Source: Deinococcus roseus
GTDB taxonomy: Bacteria; Deinococcota; Deinococci; Deinococcales; Deinococcaceae
Reading direction: 5' to 3'
Length of the DNA: 64,000 nt
NCBI RefSeq assembly: GCF_014646895.1
Contig: NZ_BMOD01000007.1
Location: 62,001 to 126,000 of the forward strand
The notes under the pieces: model-generated
What the model saw: the letters and a program-made list of their open reading frames with translations, nothing else
Database searches by the model: none
Told to the model about the DNA's origin: nothing
Shown: positions 17,525 to 24,966 of the stretch, one piece after another
How the letters are laid out: each line of letters starts with the position of its first letter
Numbering within the stretch: the stretch's first letter is position 1
Program-made: the position numbers and the translations under genes

Positions 17525-18688
17525 TTACTTCGCTTCCTGCACTCTGGCTTTGGAGATGCGTTCGGGGTACACCGTAACAGATTTGCCGTTCTGCACCTGG
17601 GTGATCAGGATCACCACCGGGTTCTGGTTGGTGAAACCGTCGTAATCGCGGAACTTCACCGGGCCATAAGAGGTGACCAGCAGGGTTTTCCTGAGGGCCT
17701 GCTGCACTTTCTCGCGGTCCAGACCCCCCGCCCGTTTGATGGCATCTGCTGCAGCCAGCATGGCCGCATAAGACTGGGCAGCATGCTGTGAGGGTTCTTC
17801 TTTCAGTTCGGTTTTGAGGGTGCGGTACAGCCTGAGCGCCCCGGCGTACCGCACGTCATCGTTCCAGGTGACACTGACCAGCGTGCCTTCTGCAGCGTCT
17901 CCGGCAGCTTTTGCAAAACTGGGCAGGGCAAACCCGGTGGCTGCTCCTGCAAAGAAACGGGGCTTCAGACCCACCTCTTTGCTCTGGCGCATGATGGTCA
18001 CCGAGTCAGCTTCGTAGCTCGCCAGATACACCACATCCGGGTCCAGGGCTTTAAAACGGTTGAGAATCGGGCGGAAATCGGTGAGGCCCTGGTCGTAACT
18101 GTCCTGCGAGACAATCTGAAACCCACCTGCTGGTCCCAGCGTGGTGATGTCTTTCAGGACCGACTTGCCAAAAGCATCGTTGGAGGTCAGCACCGCAATT
18201 TTCTTGACCTTCAGTTTGTTAAACAGCTCCAGAAAACTCTGGGTGTAGGCCTTGGAAGGGTTGTTCACCCGAAACACGTAAGGCGATCCGGGGTTGGTGA
18301 TGGTGTCATCCACGGCGGTGGCGACCAGCAGCGGCACTTTTTCACGGGTCAGGTACTGGGAGAGGGGCTTGGTGATGCTGGAGGCATACGCCCCGATGAT
18401 CAGGGGCACCCCCTGGTTGACCAGTTTCTCTGCTGCAGACAGGGATTTGTTGGTGTCTGAAGCGTCATCTTCCAGCAGCAGTTCCAGTTTCTTGCCCAGC
18501 ACCCCGCCCCGGTGGTTGATCTCGTCGATGGCGACCTGAAATCCGGCTTTCTGCATCTTGCCAAAGGTGGCAAAACGCCCGGTCAGGGAGGTGATGGCCC
18601 CCACTTTGATGGTGTCACTGGACTGCGCGAGGGCCACAGACAGGCCCAGAGCGATCAAAAGCATTGCTGTTTTTGCGGTTGTTTTCAT
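17525..18688 (-). CDS. ABC transporter amino-acid binding protein (second copy)
   Basis: 387 aa periplasmic-type binding protein (Peripla_BP_6/LivK fold). Signal peptide KTAMLLIALGLSVALAQ, then IKVGAITSLTGRFATFGK, INHRGGVLGKKLELLLEDDASD, AYASSITKPLSQYL and GLTDFRPILNRFKALDPDVV, all typical. It is a clear paralog of the gene just upstream (shared TDFRPIL, DYDGFTNQN/NYDGYKNQN tail), so the operon encodes two receptors for one channel. It starts 53 bp after that gene, with a hairpin between them, and ends 3 bp before livH. Ligand unknown; different binding pockets would widen the substrate range. Confidence 0.9.
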   Translation of the reverse strand: MKTTAKTAMLLIALGLSVALAQSSDTIKVGAITSLTGRFATFGKMQKAGFQVAIDEINHRGGVLGKKLELLLEDDASDTNKSLSAAEKLVNQGVPLIIGAYASSITKPLSQYLTREKVPLLVATAVDDTITNPGSPYVFRVNNPSKAYTQSFLELFNKLKVKKIAVLTSNDAFGKSVLKDITTLGPAGGFQIVSQDSYDQGLTDFRPILNRFKALDPDVVYLASYEADSVTIMRQSKEVGLKPRFFAGAATGFALPSFAKAAGDAAEGTLVSVTWNDDVRYAGALRLYRTLKTELKEEPSQHAAQSYAAMLAAADAIKRAGGLDREKVQQALRKTLLVTSYGPVKFRDYDGFTNQNPVVILITQVQNGKSVTVYPERISKARVQEAK

Positions 18689-18701
18689 GGGTCCTCCAAA
18701 G

Positions 18702-18736
18702 GGAACAGGCCAGGGGACATCCCCTGACCTGCTGTT
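18702..18736 (-). other. Intercistronic hairpin between the two binding-protein genes
   Basis: The two arms AACAGGCCAGGGGA and TCCCCTGACCTGCTGTT pair with one mismatch and a 2 nt bulge over a CA loop. No T run follows on the minus strand. It lies just after the first binding-protein stop and can protect that message from 3' decay, as in malE-malF, giving excess receptor. Confidence 0.55.
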
Positions 18737-18741
18737 CTGAT

Positions 18742-19950
18742 TCAGTTGCGTTTGTCCCAGGCAGGGGTGGGGAACAGCACCCGGTTCTTGATGAAGAGTT
18801 TTCTGGGGTACACCGACACGAAGATGAGTTCTCCGTTCACCTTTTGCACCTGCTCTGCCACCATGCTGATGCGGTTCTGGTTCTTGTAGCCATCGTAATT
18901 CTGGAATTTGATGGGGGCGTAGGCGGTCTGCAGGTTGGTGCTGTCCAGTGCCTTGCGGATGGCTTCACGGTCGGTGCTGGACTTGGCCCGCTTGATGGCA
19001 TCTGCAGCAACCAGCACGGCAGCGTAGGCCTGCGCGGCATGGTAGGTGGGCGCAACCCCCAGTTTTTTGGCCAGTTTGTCATACAGGGCTTTTTGCTTGC
19101 TGCCCATCTCTGGAACCCAGGCGGTTGCGGTCACCAGGTACTCAGAAGCAGAACCGGCCCCTTTGATGAAGTCTGGCAGGGCAAATCCTGCGGCTCCACC
19201 AGCAAAGACTTTGGGATTGAGGCCCACCTCTTTGGCCTGACGCATCACGGCAACAGAATCTTCCTGATAGCCCACCAGCATCACCGCGTCCGGGGTTTTG
19301 GCTTTGAAGCCGTTTAATATCGGACGGAAATCGGTGAGGCCCTTGTCGTAGGTCTGAGAAGCCACCACCGGAATGCCCGTGGTTTTGGAAAGCTCCATTG
19401 CAGAATTCAGCACGCTTTTCTCGAAGGCCCCACTGCCTGCCAGAATGGCCACGCTCTTGATTTTCTTGTCCTTGAAGACTTCAAAGAGGATCTTGGCGTA
19501 CTCATCGGTGGGCGGGTTGATGCGGTACACATAATCAAAACCGGGCTTGGTGATGCTCTCGTCCGAACTGGACACCACAATGTTGGGCACCTTCTGGCGG
19601 GACAGGAACTGGGCCACAGGTTTCACGATGCTGGAACTGTACTCGTTGAGGATGATGCCAACCCCGCTGTTGGCGAGTTTTTCTGCGGCAGCCAGGGCCT
19701 TGTTGACATCACTGGCAGCGTCTTCGAGCACCAGTTCAATCTTCTTGCCCCCGATGCCCCCTTTGGCGTTCAGTTCATCCACAGCCAGCTCAAACCCGGC
19801 TTTCTGCTGGGCTCCAAATTCGGCCAGCCTTCCGGTCAGGGTGGTGATGGCCCCAATTTTGACGGCTTCCTGCGCACCGGCCACAGAAAACACGCTGGAC
19901 ACCAAAAGAGAACCAAAAAGAGCACGCAGCATCACACTGGACTTCTTCAT
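18742..19950 (-). CDS. ABC transporter amino-acid binding protein (first gene of liv operon)
   Basis: 402 aa from ATG 19950, which has an AAGGAGGAG site; an in-frame ATG at 20034 would add 28 residues lacking a signal sequence and would sit on the operator. Signal peptide SSVMLRALFGSLLVSSVFSVAGA; mature part VKIGAITTLTGRLAEFGAQQ, NAKGGIGGKKIELVLEDAASD, and GLTDFRPILNGFKAKTPDAV of the LivK/Peripla_BP_6 family. It captures the solute and delivers it to LivHM. As first gene after the promoter it should be the most expressed. The C-terminus is extended by about 15 residues relative to its paralog. Confidence 0.9.
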   Translation of the reverse strand: MKKSSVMLRALFGSLLVSSVFSVAGAQEAVKIGAITTLTGRLAEFGAQQKAGFELAVDELNAKGGIGGKKIELVLEDAASDVNKALAAAEKLANSGVGIILNEYSSSIVKPVAQFLSRQKVPNIVVSSSDESITKPGFDYVYRINPPTDEYAKILFEVFKDKKIKSVAILAGSGAFEKSVLNSAMELSKTTGIPVVASQTYDKGLTDFRPILNGFKAKTPDAVMLVGYQEDSVAVMRQAKEVGLNPKVFAGGAAGFALPDFIKGAGSASEYLVTATAWVPEMGSKQKALYDKLAKKLGVAPTYHAAQAYAAVLVAADAIKRAKSSTDREAIRKALDSTNLQTAYAPIKFQNYDGYKNQNRISMVAEQVQKVNGELIFVSVYPRKLFIKNRVLFPTPAWDKRN

Positions 19951-20023
19951 ATCCACTCCTCCTTGCAGGACCTTTTCTGGACAGAACGGTCCTGTGTCAC
20001 CCTGCATCCAGGGTGATCCCAAC

Positions 20024-20074
20024 TTGTCAGACAACTGATAAGATGATCATAGGATGACAGCACGGCCCCGTCAA
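20024..20074 (-). promoter_or_regulatory. liv operon promoter with FadR-type operator
   Basis: Minus-strand promoter -35 TTGACG (20074-20069), 17 bp, -10 TATGAT (20051-20046). Right after the expected start of transcription lies the 11 bp palindrome TTGTCAGACAA (20034-20024), which fits the TNGTNNNACNA consensus of FadR-subfamily GntR regulators. Such a regulator is encoded divergently at 20271. A hairpin (CACCCTG-CATC-CAGGGTG) lies in the leader near 20000. Confidence 0.75.
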
Positions 20075-20163
20075 GCTATCATCAGAAGAAGCGGTCAGGT
20101 TTCAGCGGTCAGCAGTCAGCAAAAGCCCGTCGTGCTCCTCGTCTGGGCCAGCAAAGTTTGAAG

Positions 20164-20222
20164 CCCCTACAGTCCACCAGACCATTTCTGCCTTTGGGCG
20201 AGGCGTGCCTCGCCCCTACAGT
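20164..20222. repeat. Small non-coding repeat with GC-rich hairpin
   Basis: The motif GCCCCTACAGTCC occurs at about 20163-20175 and again at 20213-20225. The second is joined to a perfect palindrome GGGCGAGGC-GT-GCCTCGCCC (20196-20215). Just upstream, 20105-20120 has stuttering GGTCAGCAGTCAGC. This looks like a dispersed intergenic repeat family, not part of the promoter; its copy number elsewhere cannot be seen here. Confidence 0.5.
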
Positions 20223-20270
20223 CCCAGAACATTTAGCCCCCTCCCTCCTCCCCCAAAAAAGAAGCTGACC

Positions 20271-20966
20271 ATGCCTTTTGATCCCCCCTTTGAACCCCTC
20301 GCAAGACAGCATCTGGGAGAGTCCGTTGCCCAGAGAATGGCCGACTGGATTCAGCAGAAACGCCTGCTGCCCGGAGACCGGCTTCCCAGTGAAAACGAAC
20401 TGATCGAACGCTTCGGGGTGGCCCGGACGGTGGTGCGTGAAGCGCTGGCCAAACTGCGGGCCCTGGGCATCGTGGAGGTGTACCAGGGCAAAGGGGCTTT
20501 TGTTGCAGAACTGCCCATTGAACTTCTGCTGTCCAGGATCAGAAGGCTGCAACCGAGTCGGGATGGAGGGCAACACCTCTGGGAGGTGCGGGAAATGCTG
20601 GAATTGCAGGTGGTGGCCCTTGCTGCAGAACGCTGCTCCATGCCAGACATTGCCCTGCTGGAAAAAGCACTGGAGCAGGAGAAACAGGCGCTGGAACAGG
20701 GATCAAATGGTGCAGATGAGGATGCCCATTTTCATTTGCTGCTGGCCAAAGCCACCCACAACCCGGTTCTGGAGGACATCGTTTCAGAAATTCTGGGCTG
20801 GATTGCACCCATGAGGAAGCAATTCCGGGACAAGCACCCGGAACGCCGCCTGAAAGCCCACGCAGAACTGCGGGAGGTGCTGGATGGCATCAAAGAGGGC
20901 AACGCTGCAAAGGCCCAGCAGGCCATGAAGCGGCATCTGGACAATGGGTTTGAAATGCTGGAGTGA
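20271..20966 (+). CDS. GntR family regulator, FadR subfamily (FCD domain)
   Basis: 231 aa from ATG 20271; an in-frame ATG at 20205 would start inside a repeat hairpin and add a Pro-rich tail. The winged helix is residues 10-75 (LPGDRLPSENELIERFGVARTVVREAL). The FCD ligand domain follows with the metal-ligand pattern REMLELQVVALAAE, DAHFHLLLAKATHN and HAELREVLDGI, then MKRHLDNG. It is divergent from the liv operon, whose promoter carries a palindrome fitting this family, so it probably represses amino-acid uptake in response to a small carboxylate. The 3' end lies in a bidirectional terminator. Confidence 0.88.
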   Translation: MPFDPPFEPLARQHLGESVAQRMADWIQQKRLLPGDRLPSENELIERFGVARTVVREALAKLRALGIVEVYQGKGAFVAELPIELLLSRIRRLQPSRDGGQHLWEVREMLELQVVALAAERCSMPDIALLEKALEQEKQALEQGSNGADEDAHFHLLLAKATHNPVLEDIVSEILGWIAPMRKQFRDKHPERRLKAHAELREVLDGIKEGNAAKAQQAMKRHLDNGFEMLE

Positions 20967-20985
20967 ACAAATCACTCCAGCATTT
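20953..20985. terminator. Bidirectional terminator between gntR and lipoprotein gene
   Basis: Perfect 14 bp stem AAATGCTGGAGTGA / TCACTCCAGCATTT with loop ACAAA. The gntR stop codon is inside the left arm. T-rich ends on both strands suit it to stop both convergent genes. Confidence 0.75.
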
Positions 20986-21002
20986 CTGTCCTGTAATGCT
21001 TT

Positions 21003-22301
21003 TCATTTTTTGCGTTCAATGGTCAGGTCGTAATATGCCCCATTCAGCAGCAAGCCCAGATCATACGAGGGCTTTAAAGCATCCGAACCTTCCAGCAGAA
21101 GGCGTGCTCCCATGAGGCCCACCCACTCCTGGTCCTGACCCAGCAGGTCTGCCTGGATGACCATTTCATGTGGACGGCTCTGTTTGAATTCCACCATGCT
21201 GCCTGTGACCAACCCATTGCGCACCAGAAGGTCCTGACCACCAAGTTGCAGGGTGCCTTCAAATCGGTAGTGGTTCTGGTCCTGGTAGGTGGCTTTCAGT
21301 TGCAGGTTGATTGTCTGGTCTGGAACCGTCCAGTGCTCCGGGTCGTTTTCCTGCCATTTCAGATTTGTTGCTGCATTGGCTTCCAGGTGTCCTGGACTTC
21401 CACTCCACCAGATGCCGTTGTGGAAGAGGACATGGATGGGATAACCCTCTTGCAAAGACCTCTGGGTGCTGGCATTTGTTTTGATGTTGATGCTTCCAAA
21501 GGTTGTCCCTGTCAGGTAATGCAAGTCATCTTCTTCCAGCTGCACAACCGTTCCAAAGCTGTCACACCCCAGAACCTGCGCAGCATACACTCTGGTCCAG
21601 GTCTCGGTGTTCCACACCTGGACCTCTTTGTGCTGGAACGCCACCAACATCACATGTTGTGCAGCATTTACACTGGTGAAGACGGGGAAATTGTGGGTGT
21701 CACCGCAGGTCTGAGCAGCTTCAGGACTGGCTTTGATCTCCTGAATGGGCTGCCCAGTCTGGAAATTGATGAGGGTGTGGTCTTTGAAGGCATACCGGCC
21801 GTCTTCGGAAAAAGCATAAGGGTAGCCCTCCAGACTTTCTCCGGCCACCTGTCCGGTGCTGGTGCTGATCCTTTGCAAACCAGTTTCTTTCCAGACCAGC
21901 ACATGTGAGCCATCCCGAGTCAGCATTCCGGTCACACCCAGGGTTTTTTCAACCTGCAGGGTTTCAGGCGAGAGGATGCTGGTGTTTCTGCTGTTGGCCA
22001 CCACCAGACGGTCATCTCCCCGGTAAGCCACATCTCCCAGCCAGGGGGTCCCTTTGACCTGCTGCAGCACCTTTCCGGTCTGGGCATCCCGGACGTACAG
22101 CCCGGTGCCAGAAGACTCGATCAGGTGGTCCCGTTTTGAATCCAGGGTGAGGCTGCGAAGCATGGGGTTCAGTCTGGCTTTTCCTGCCCAGGCATCCCGC
22201 AAGATCAGTTCACTGCTGCGAAATGGAATTTCAATGGTCTGGGTGCAACCGCTCAAAAAAACCAAAAGACATAACATTCCAGTTGTTTTGTTCATTTTCA
22301 T
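21003..22301 (-). CDS. Lipoprotein with WD40-like/propeller repeats
   Basis: 432 aa from ATG 22301, chosen because TATCAT lies 6 nt upstream; an ATG at 22364 would overlap the preceding gene. The N-terminus is a lipoprotein signal (GMLCLLVFLSGC, lipobox LSGC). The mature part has strand repeats with recurring patterns LYVRDAQTGKVLQQV, LSPETLQVEKTLG, LINFQTGQPIQEI and VWNTETWTRVY, as in a seven-bladed propeller, then a separate beta-rich C-terminal domain (residues 310-432) that I do not recognise. It probably sits on the outer face of a membrane as a binding scaffold. No catalytic motif is seen. Confidence 0.7.
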   Translation of the reverse strand: MKMNKTTGMLCLLVFLSGCTQTIEIPFRSSELILRDAWAGKARLNPMLRSLTLDSKRDHLIESSGTGLYVRDAQTGKVLQQVKGTPWLGDVAYRGDDRLVVANSRNTSILSPETLQVEKTLGVTGMLTRDGSHVLVWKETGLQRISTSTGQVAGESLEGYPYAFSEDGRYAFKDHTLINFQTGQPIQEIKASPEAAQTCGDTHNFPVFTSVNAAQHVMLVAFQHKEVQVWNTETWTRVYAAQVLGCDSFGTVVQLEEDDLHYLTGTTFGSINIKTNASTQRSLQEGYPIHVLFHNGIWWSGSPGHLEANAATNLKWQENDPEHWTVPDQTINLQLKATYQDQNHYRFEGTLQLGGQDLLVRNGLVTGSMVEFKQSRPHEMVIQADLLGQDQEWVGLMGARLLLEGSDALKPSYDLGLLLNGAYYDLTIERKK

Positions 22302-22338
22302 GAATGGATGATAGCAAACAGAAACGCTCTGGTGGGAC

Positions 22339-23874
22339 TCAGAATTCAGGGGGCAGGAATTCAATCACCCATTCAGACACACTTTTGCTGCCCGAATCAA
22401 AATTCACCCCAGAAAGCCAGAGCTTCTTTCCTGCAAATTTCTCTGCATAACCTGCAGTTTTGATCTGGTCCAGGGCTTCCTGAGCCGTACTGTCCAGTTT
22501 GAATTCAAAAATGAACACCTGATCGGGCAGTTCAAGCACGGTGTCCATGCGTCCTTTGCTGGTCTGCACCTGACTCTGGGTGGGCAGGCCTGTGGAAACC
22601 AGCATCAGGTGCACCAGGGAATTGAAGTAGGCTTCTCTTCTGGGAAAAATCTCGTAAGGCACACCTGCCAGTGTGGTGTTGATCTGGGCAAAAAATGCTT
22701 CCCAGTCTTGCTCCAGCAAAGCGTCCCTCAGCACCACACCTTGCAGCACACCCTGGTTGTGCTGATGCTGGGTGTATTCCTGCAGGAGGTTCTGGGCAAA
22801 CGCCACCCTCACCTCTTCATTGGGGAACCCCAGGGTGTAAGTTGTTCCATAAAGGGAAGGGTGGACTTCTTTGAGGGTCAGATACCCCGTCTGAAACATC
22901 ATGGAGACAGAATCCAGATGCTCTACACTGGCTGTGTTGATCACACCATCTCCTGCCCGCAGGTGTTCCAGCTGGAAGGGTGTGTATCCTTGCTGCCGGA
23001 CCAACTTCGTCAGGAAGGTTGGGGTTCCGGTTTCGTACCAGTAGGCTTTCAGAGTGGGATTCTGCAGGAAAAGCAGCATGCTGAACGGGCAATACACCCT
23101 GTGCACGCCATCCCAGGAATAGCCGTTGTACCAGCGCTTTAAGGTCTCCCAGTAAGCTTCAGACGACACCTGCAAACGCTTTTGTGCTGCCTGATGATGT
23201 GCTGCAAAATCTGTCTGGAGTTCTTCTCTGGTGTATCCACAAAGTTCAGCAAATCTGGGGTCCAGGGTGGCGTCATAAAGGTTGTTCAGGTCGCTGAACA
23301 GGCTCAGTTTGCCAAACCTGGAAACGCCCGTCAGGAGCACCAGATGCAGGTGTTCATCCAGACCTTTGATGGTCCCATACACTCTTCTCAGAACCTCCTG
23401 ATTTGTGTTTCTCAGGGCATCATCATGGATAAAATCCACCAGGGGCTTGTCGTATTCATCGATCAGGAGCACCACAGGCTGTTTTTGACCCAGTTGCTCC
23501 ACCAGTTTTCGAAAGGCTTCTGCAGGCCTGCTGGCTTGCAGCTCCAGACCTTGCTTCTGGGCTTCTTCCAGAAAGTACTCCATCATGGAAGTTTCCAGTT
23601 GTTTGCCATCCAGAAAGTTGAAGTTGATGTGAATCACAGGTTTTTCTTCAAAATCATGTTGATCCTGAATCCACAAACCTTCAAACAGGTGTTTCTTGCC
23701 TTCAAACAGGGCTTTGAGGGTGGTTAAGGTCAGCGACTTTCCAAAACGTCTGGGACGGGAGAAGAAATAATATCCCCCCTGCACGAAAGGCATCATGTGC
23801 ATGGTTTTGTCCACATACACATAACCCCCTTCCCGGAGTTTCTGAAAGTCCTGAATGCCAATCGGAAGCCGCAT
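22339..23874 (-). CDS. AAA-ATPase-like and PD-(D/E)XK nuclease-like protein
   Basis: 511 aa. Residues 1-210 are the AAA-ATPase_like domain: MRLPIGIQDFQKLREGGYVY opens it, FFSRPRRFGKSLTLTTLKAL is the Walker A variant and VVLLIDEYDKPLVD the Walker B. The C-terminus is a PDDEXK_9 nuclease-like domain (GRMDTVLELPDQVFIFEFKL has the D...ExK core, then ALDQIKTAGYAEKF). These proteins are widespread and often multi-copy in Bacteroidetes, anaerobes and some Deinococci; their role is not established, though a selfish or defence-linked role has been suggested. Leaderless start: TAAACT lies 6 nt before the ATG. Confidence 0.85.
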   Translation of the reverse strand: MRLPIGIQDFQKLREGGYVYVDKTMHMMPFVQGGYYFFSRPRRFGKSLTLTTLKALFEGKKHLFEGLWIQDQHDFEEKPVIHINFNFLDGKQLETSMMEYFLEEAQKQGLELQASRPAEAFRKLVEQLGQKQPVVLLIDEYDKPLVDFIHDDALRNTNQEVLRRVYGTIKGLDEHLHLVLLTGVSRFGKLSLFSDLNNLYDATLDPRFAELCGYTREELQTDFAAHHQAAQKRLQVSSEAYWETLKRWYNGYSWDGVHRVYCPFSMLLFLQNPTLKAYWYETGTPTFLTKLVRQQGYTPFQLEHLRAGDGVINTASVEHLDSVSMMFQTGYLTLKEVHPSLYGTTYTLGFPNEEVRVAFAQNLLQEYTQHQHNQGVLQGVVLRDALLEQDWEAFFAQINTTLAGVPYEIFPRREAYFNSLVHLMLVSTGLPTQSQVQTSKGRMDTVLELPDQVFIFEFKLDSTAQEALDQIKTAGYAEKFAGKKLWLSGVNFDSGSKSVSEWVIEFLPPEF

Positions 23875-23904
23875 GGCGTCAGTTTACCATCTGGGAATCT
23901 GGCT

Positions 23905-24642
23905 TCATCTGGTCCCATCGGCCATAAAAAGCCCCTGGTAAAGCTGACGGGTTTCCAGGCTGGGTTCCAGACCCACCTCCTGCTGGAGGGCCTGTTTGAA
24001 CTGCTGGTAGAACCGTCCTGCACGGTCCCGGTCTTCTCGGTGTCTGGCCAGCCTCAGGTAGCCCTGCAAAGCGTGTTCTGCCAGAGGGTCTTTGTGCAGA
24101 ACGTGTTCAAGAACTTGCAGGGCGGCTTCGGGCTGGTTTTGCTGGGTGAGCCGTTGGGCCTGCGCTTTGCACACCTGCATCCACTGGGTGTGCAGTTGCC
24201 TGCGTTCCAGTTCCAGCCATGCACAGAATTCTTCCAGTTCAGCGGGATAAAAACCCTGCAGGAGTTCCCCCTGGTGGTGGTGCAAAGCTTCTGCCCACAA
24301 TCCAGAGGCTGCGCACCTGCGAAATTCATGCAGGTCGCTGCCTTCCCACCAGCGCAAACAGGTGGGTTCGGTTTCCAGGGTGTGGGTCCAGCGCAGGGAA
24401 CGCAAACGTTGCAGGAGTTGCCTGAGGCTGTGCCTCGCTGCAGAGGAGTCGGAATCGGGCCACAGCAGGGCTGCCATTTCTTCCCGGCTGACCCAGCGGT
24501 TCTGGCAGGCCAGGTAAGTGAGCAGCCACAGGGCTTTTTCGGGCATGAGCAGGCGGGTGTGTCTGGTTTTTTTCAGAGCGGGGGTGCCCAGCAAATGCAC
24601 CTGCGCGGCACGGAGAATGGAGGGATTTCTGGGACGGGCCAT
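23905..24642 (-). CDS. SARP/AfsR-like transcriptional regulator (winged helix plus BTAD)
   Basis: 245 aa. Residues 10-90 form an OmpR-like winged helix (VHLLGTPAL, LLMPEKALWLLTYLACQNRW, VSREEMAALLWPDSDSSAAR, HSLRQLLQRLR). Residues 95-240 are the bacterial transcriptional activator domain (TPR-like): GELLQGFYPAELEEFCAWLE, then HALQGYLRLARHREDRDRAG and VGLEPSLETRQLY. It has no NB-ARC ATPase, so it is the short SARP form. These activators bind direct repeats of 11 bp pitch near the -10; the divergent GH16 promoter has just such repeats. GGAAGG precedes the ATG. Control of the glucanase is an inference from position and the repeats. Confidence 0.82.
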   Translation of the reverse strand: MARPRNPSILRAAQVHLLGTPALKKTRHTRLLMPEKALWLLTYLACQNRWVSREEMAALLWPDSDSSAARHSLRQLLQRLRSLRWTHTLETEPTCLRWWEGSDLHEFRRCAASGLWAEALHHHQGELLQGFYPAELEEFCAWLELERRQLHTQWMQVCKAQAQRLTQQNQPEAALQVLEHVLHKDPLAEHALQGYLRLARHREDRDRAGRFYQQFKQALQQEVGLEPSLETRQLYQGLFMADGTR

Positions 24643-24764
24643 GTTCTTCCTTCCTGGGATGCACCCTGGGTTTTGATGAATGGGTTTTGTCGGTTATCAC
24701 AGCAGTTTAGCGCTACAATTTTTTAAGAATTGTGCTTTTATCACCTTCCATACAGCCCCTTTTC

Positions 24765-24797
24765 TTTGACACCCGTTTGACGCCCCCCTCCTATACT
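24765..24797 (+). promoter_or_regulatory. GH16 gene promoter with 11 bp-spaced direct repeats
   Basis: TTTGACA (24765-24771) and TTTGACG (24776-24782) are direct repeats with start points 11 bp apart, and 9 bp separate the second from a TATACT -10 (24792-24797). No normally spaced -35 exists. This matches the known layout of SARP activator sites. The rest of the 324 bp gap (24643-24966) holds only a weak inverted repeat ACAATT-7-AATTGT at 24715-24733 and a 170 nt leader. Confidence 0.65.
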
Positions 24798-24966
24798 TCT
24801 GGAAAACCAACCCAACCTGTTTCAGGAGGCCGCTGCATCACATCGGTCCTGCCTGCAGCCTGCAAGGAGGTCCCTTCTTCCCCATTGCTGCCAGACCCAC
24901 CGGGAAAACACCCCGGTTCGGGCTCCCATGCCAGATCCACCCTTCACACACCCGAGGTGAACCCTG

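Noticed and set aside
16553..17791. Open frame of 412 codons on the plus strand
   Set aside because: Antisense to livH/livM; composition (HHPDHT, QGQ) typical of a shadow.
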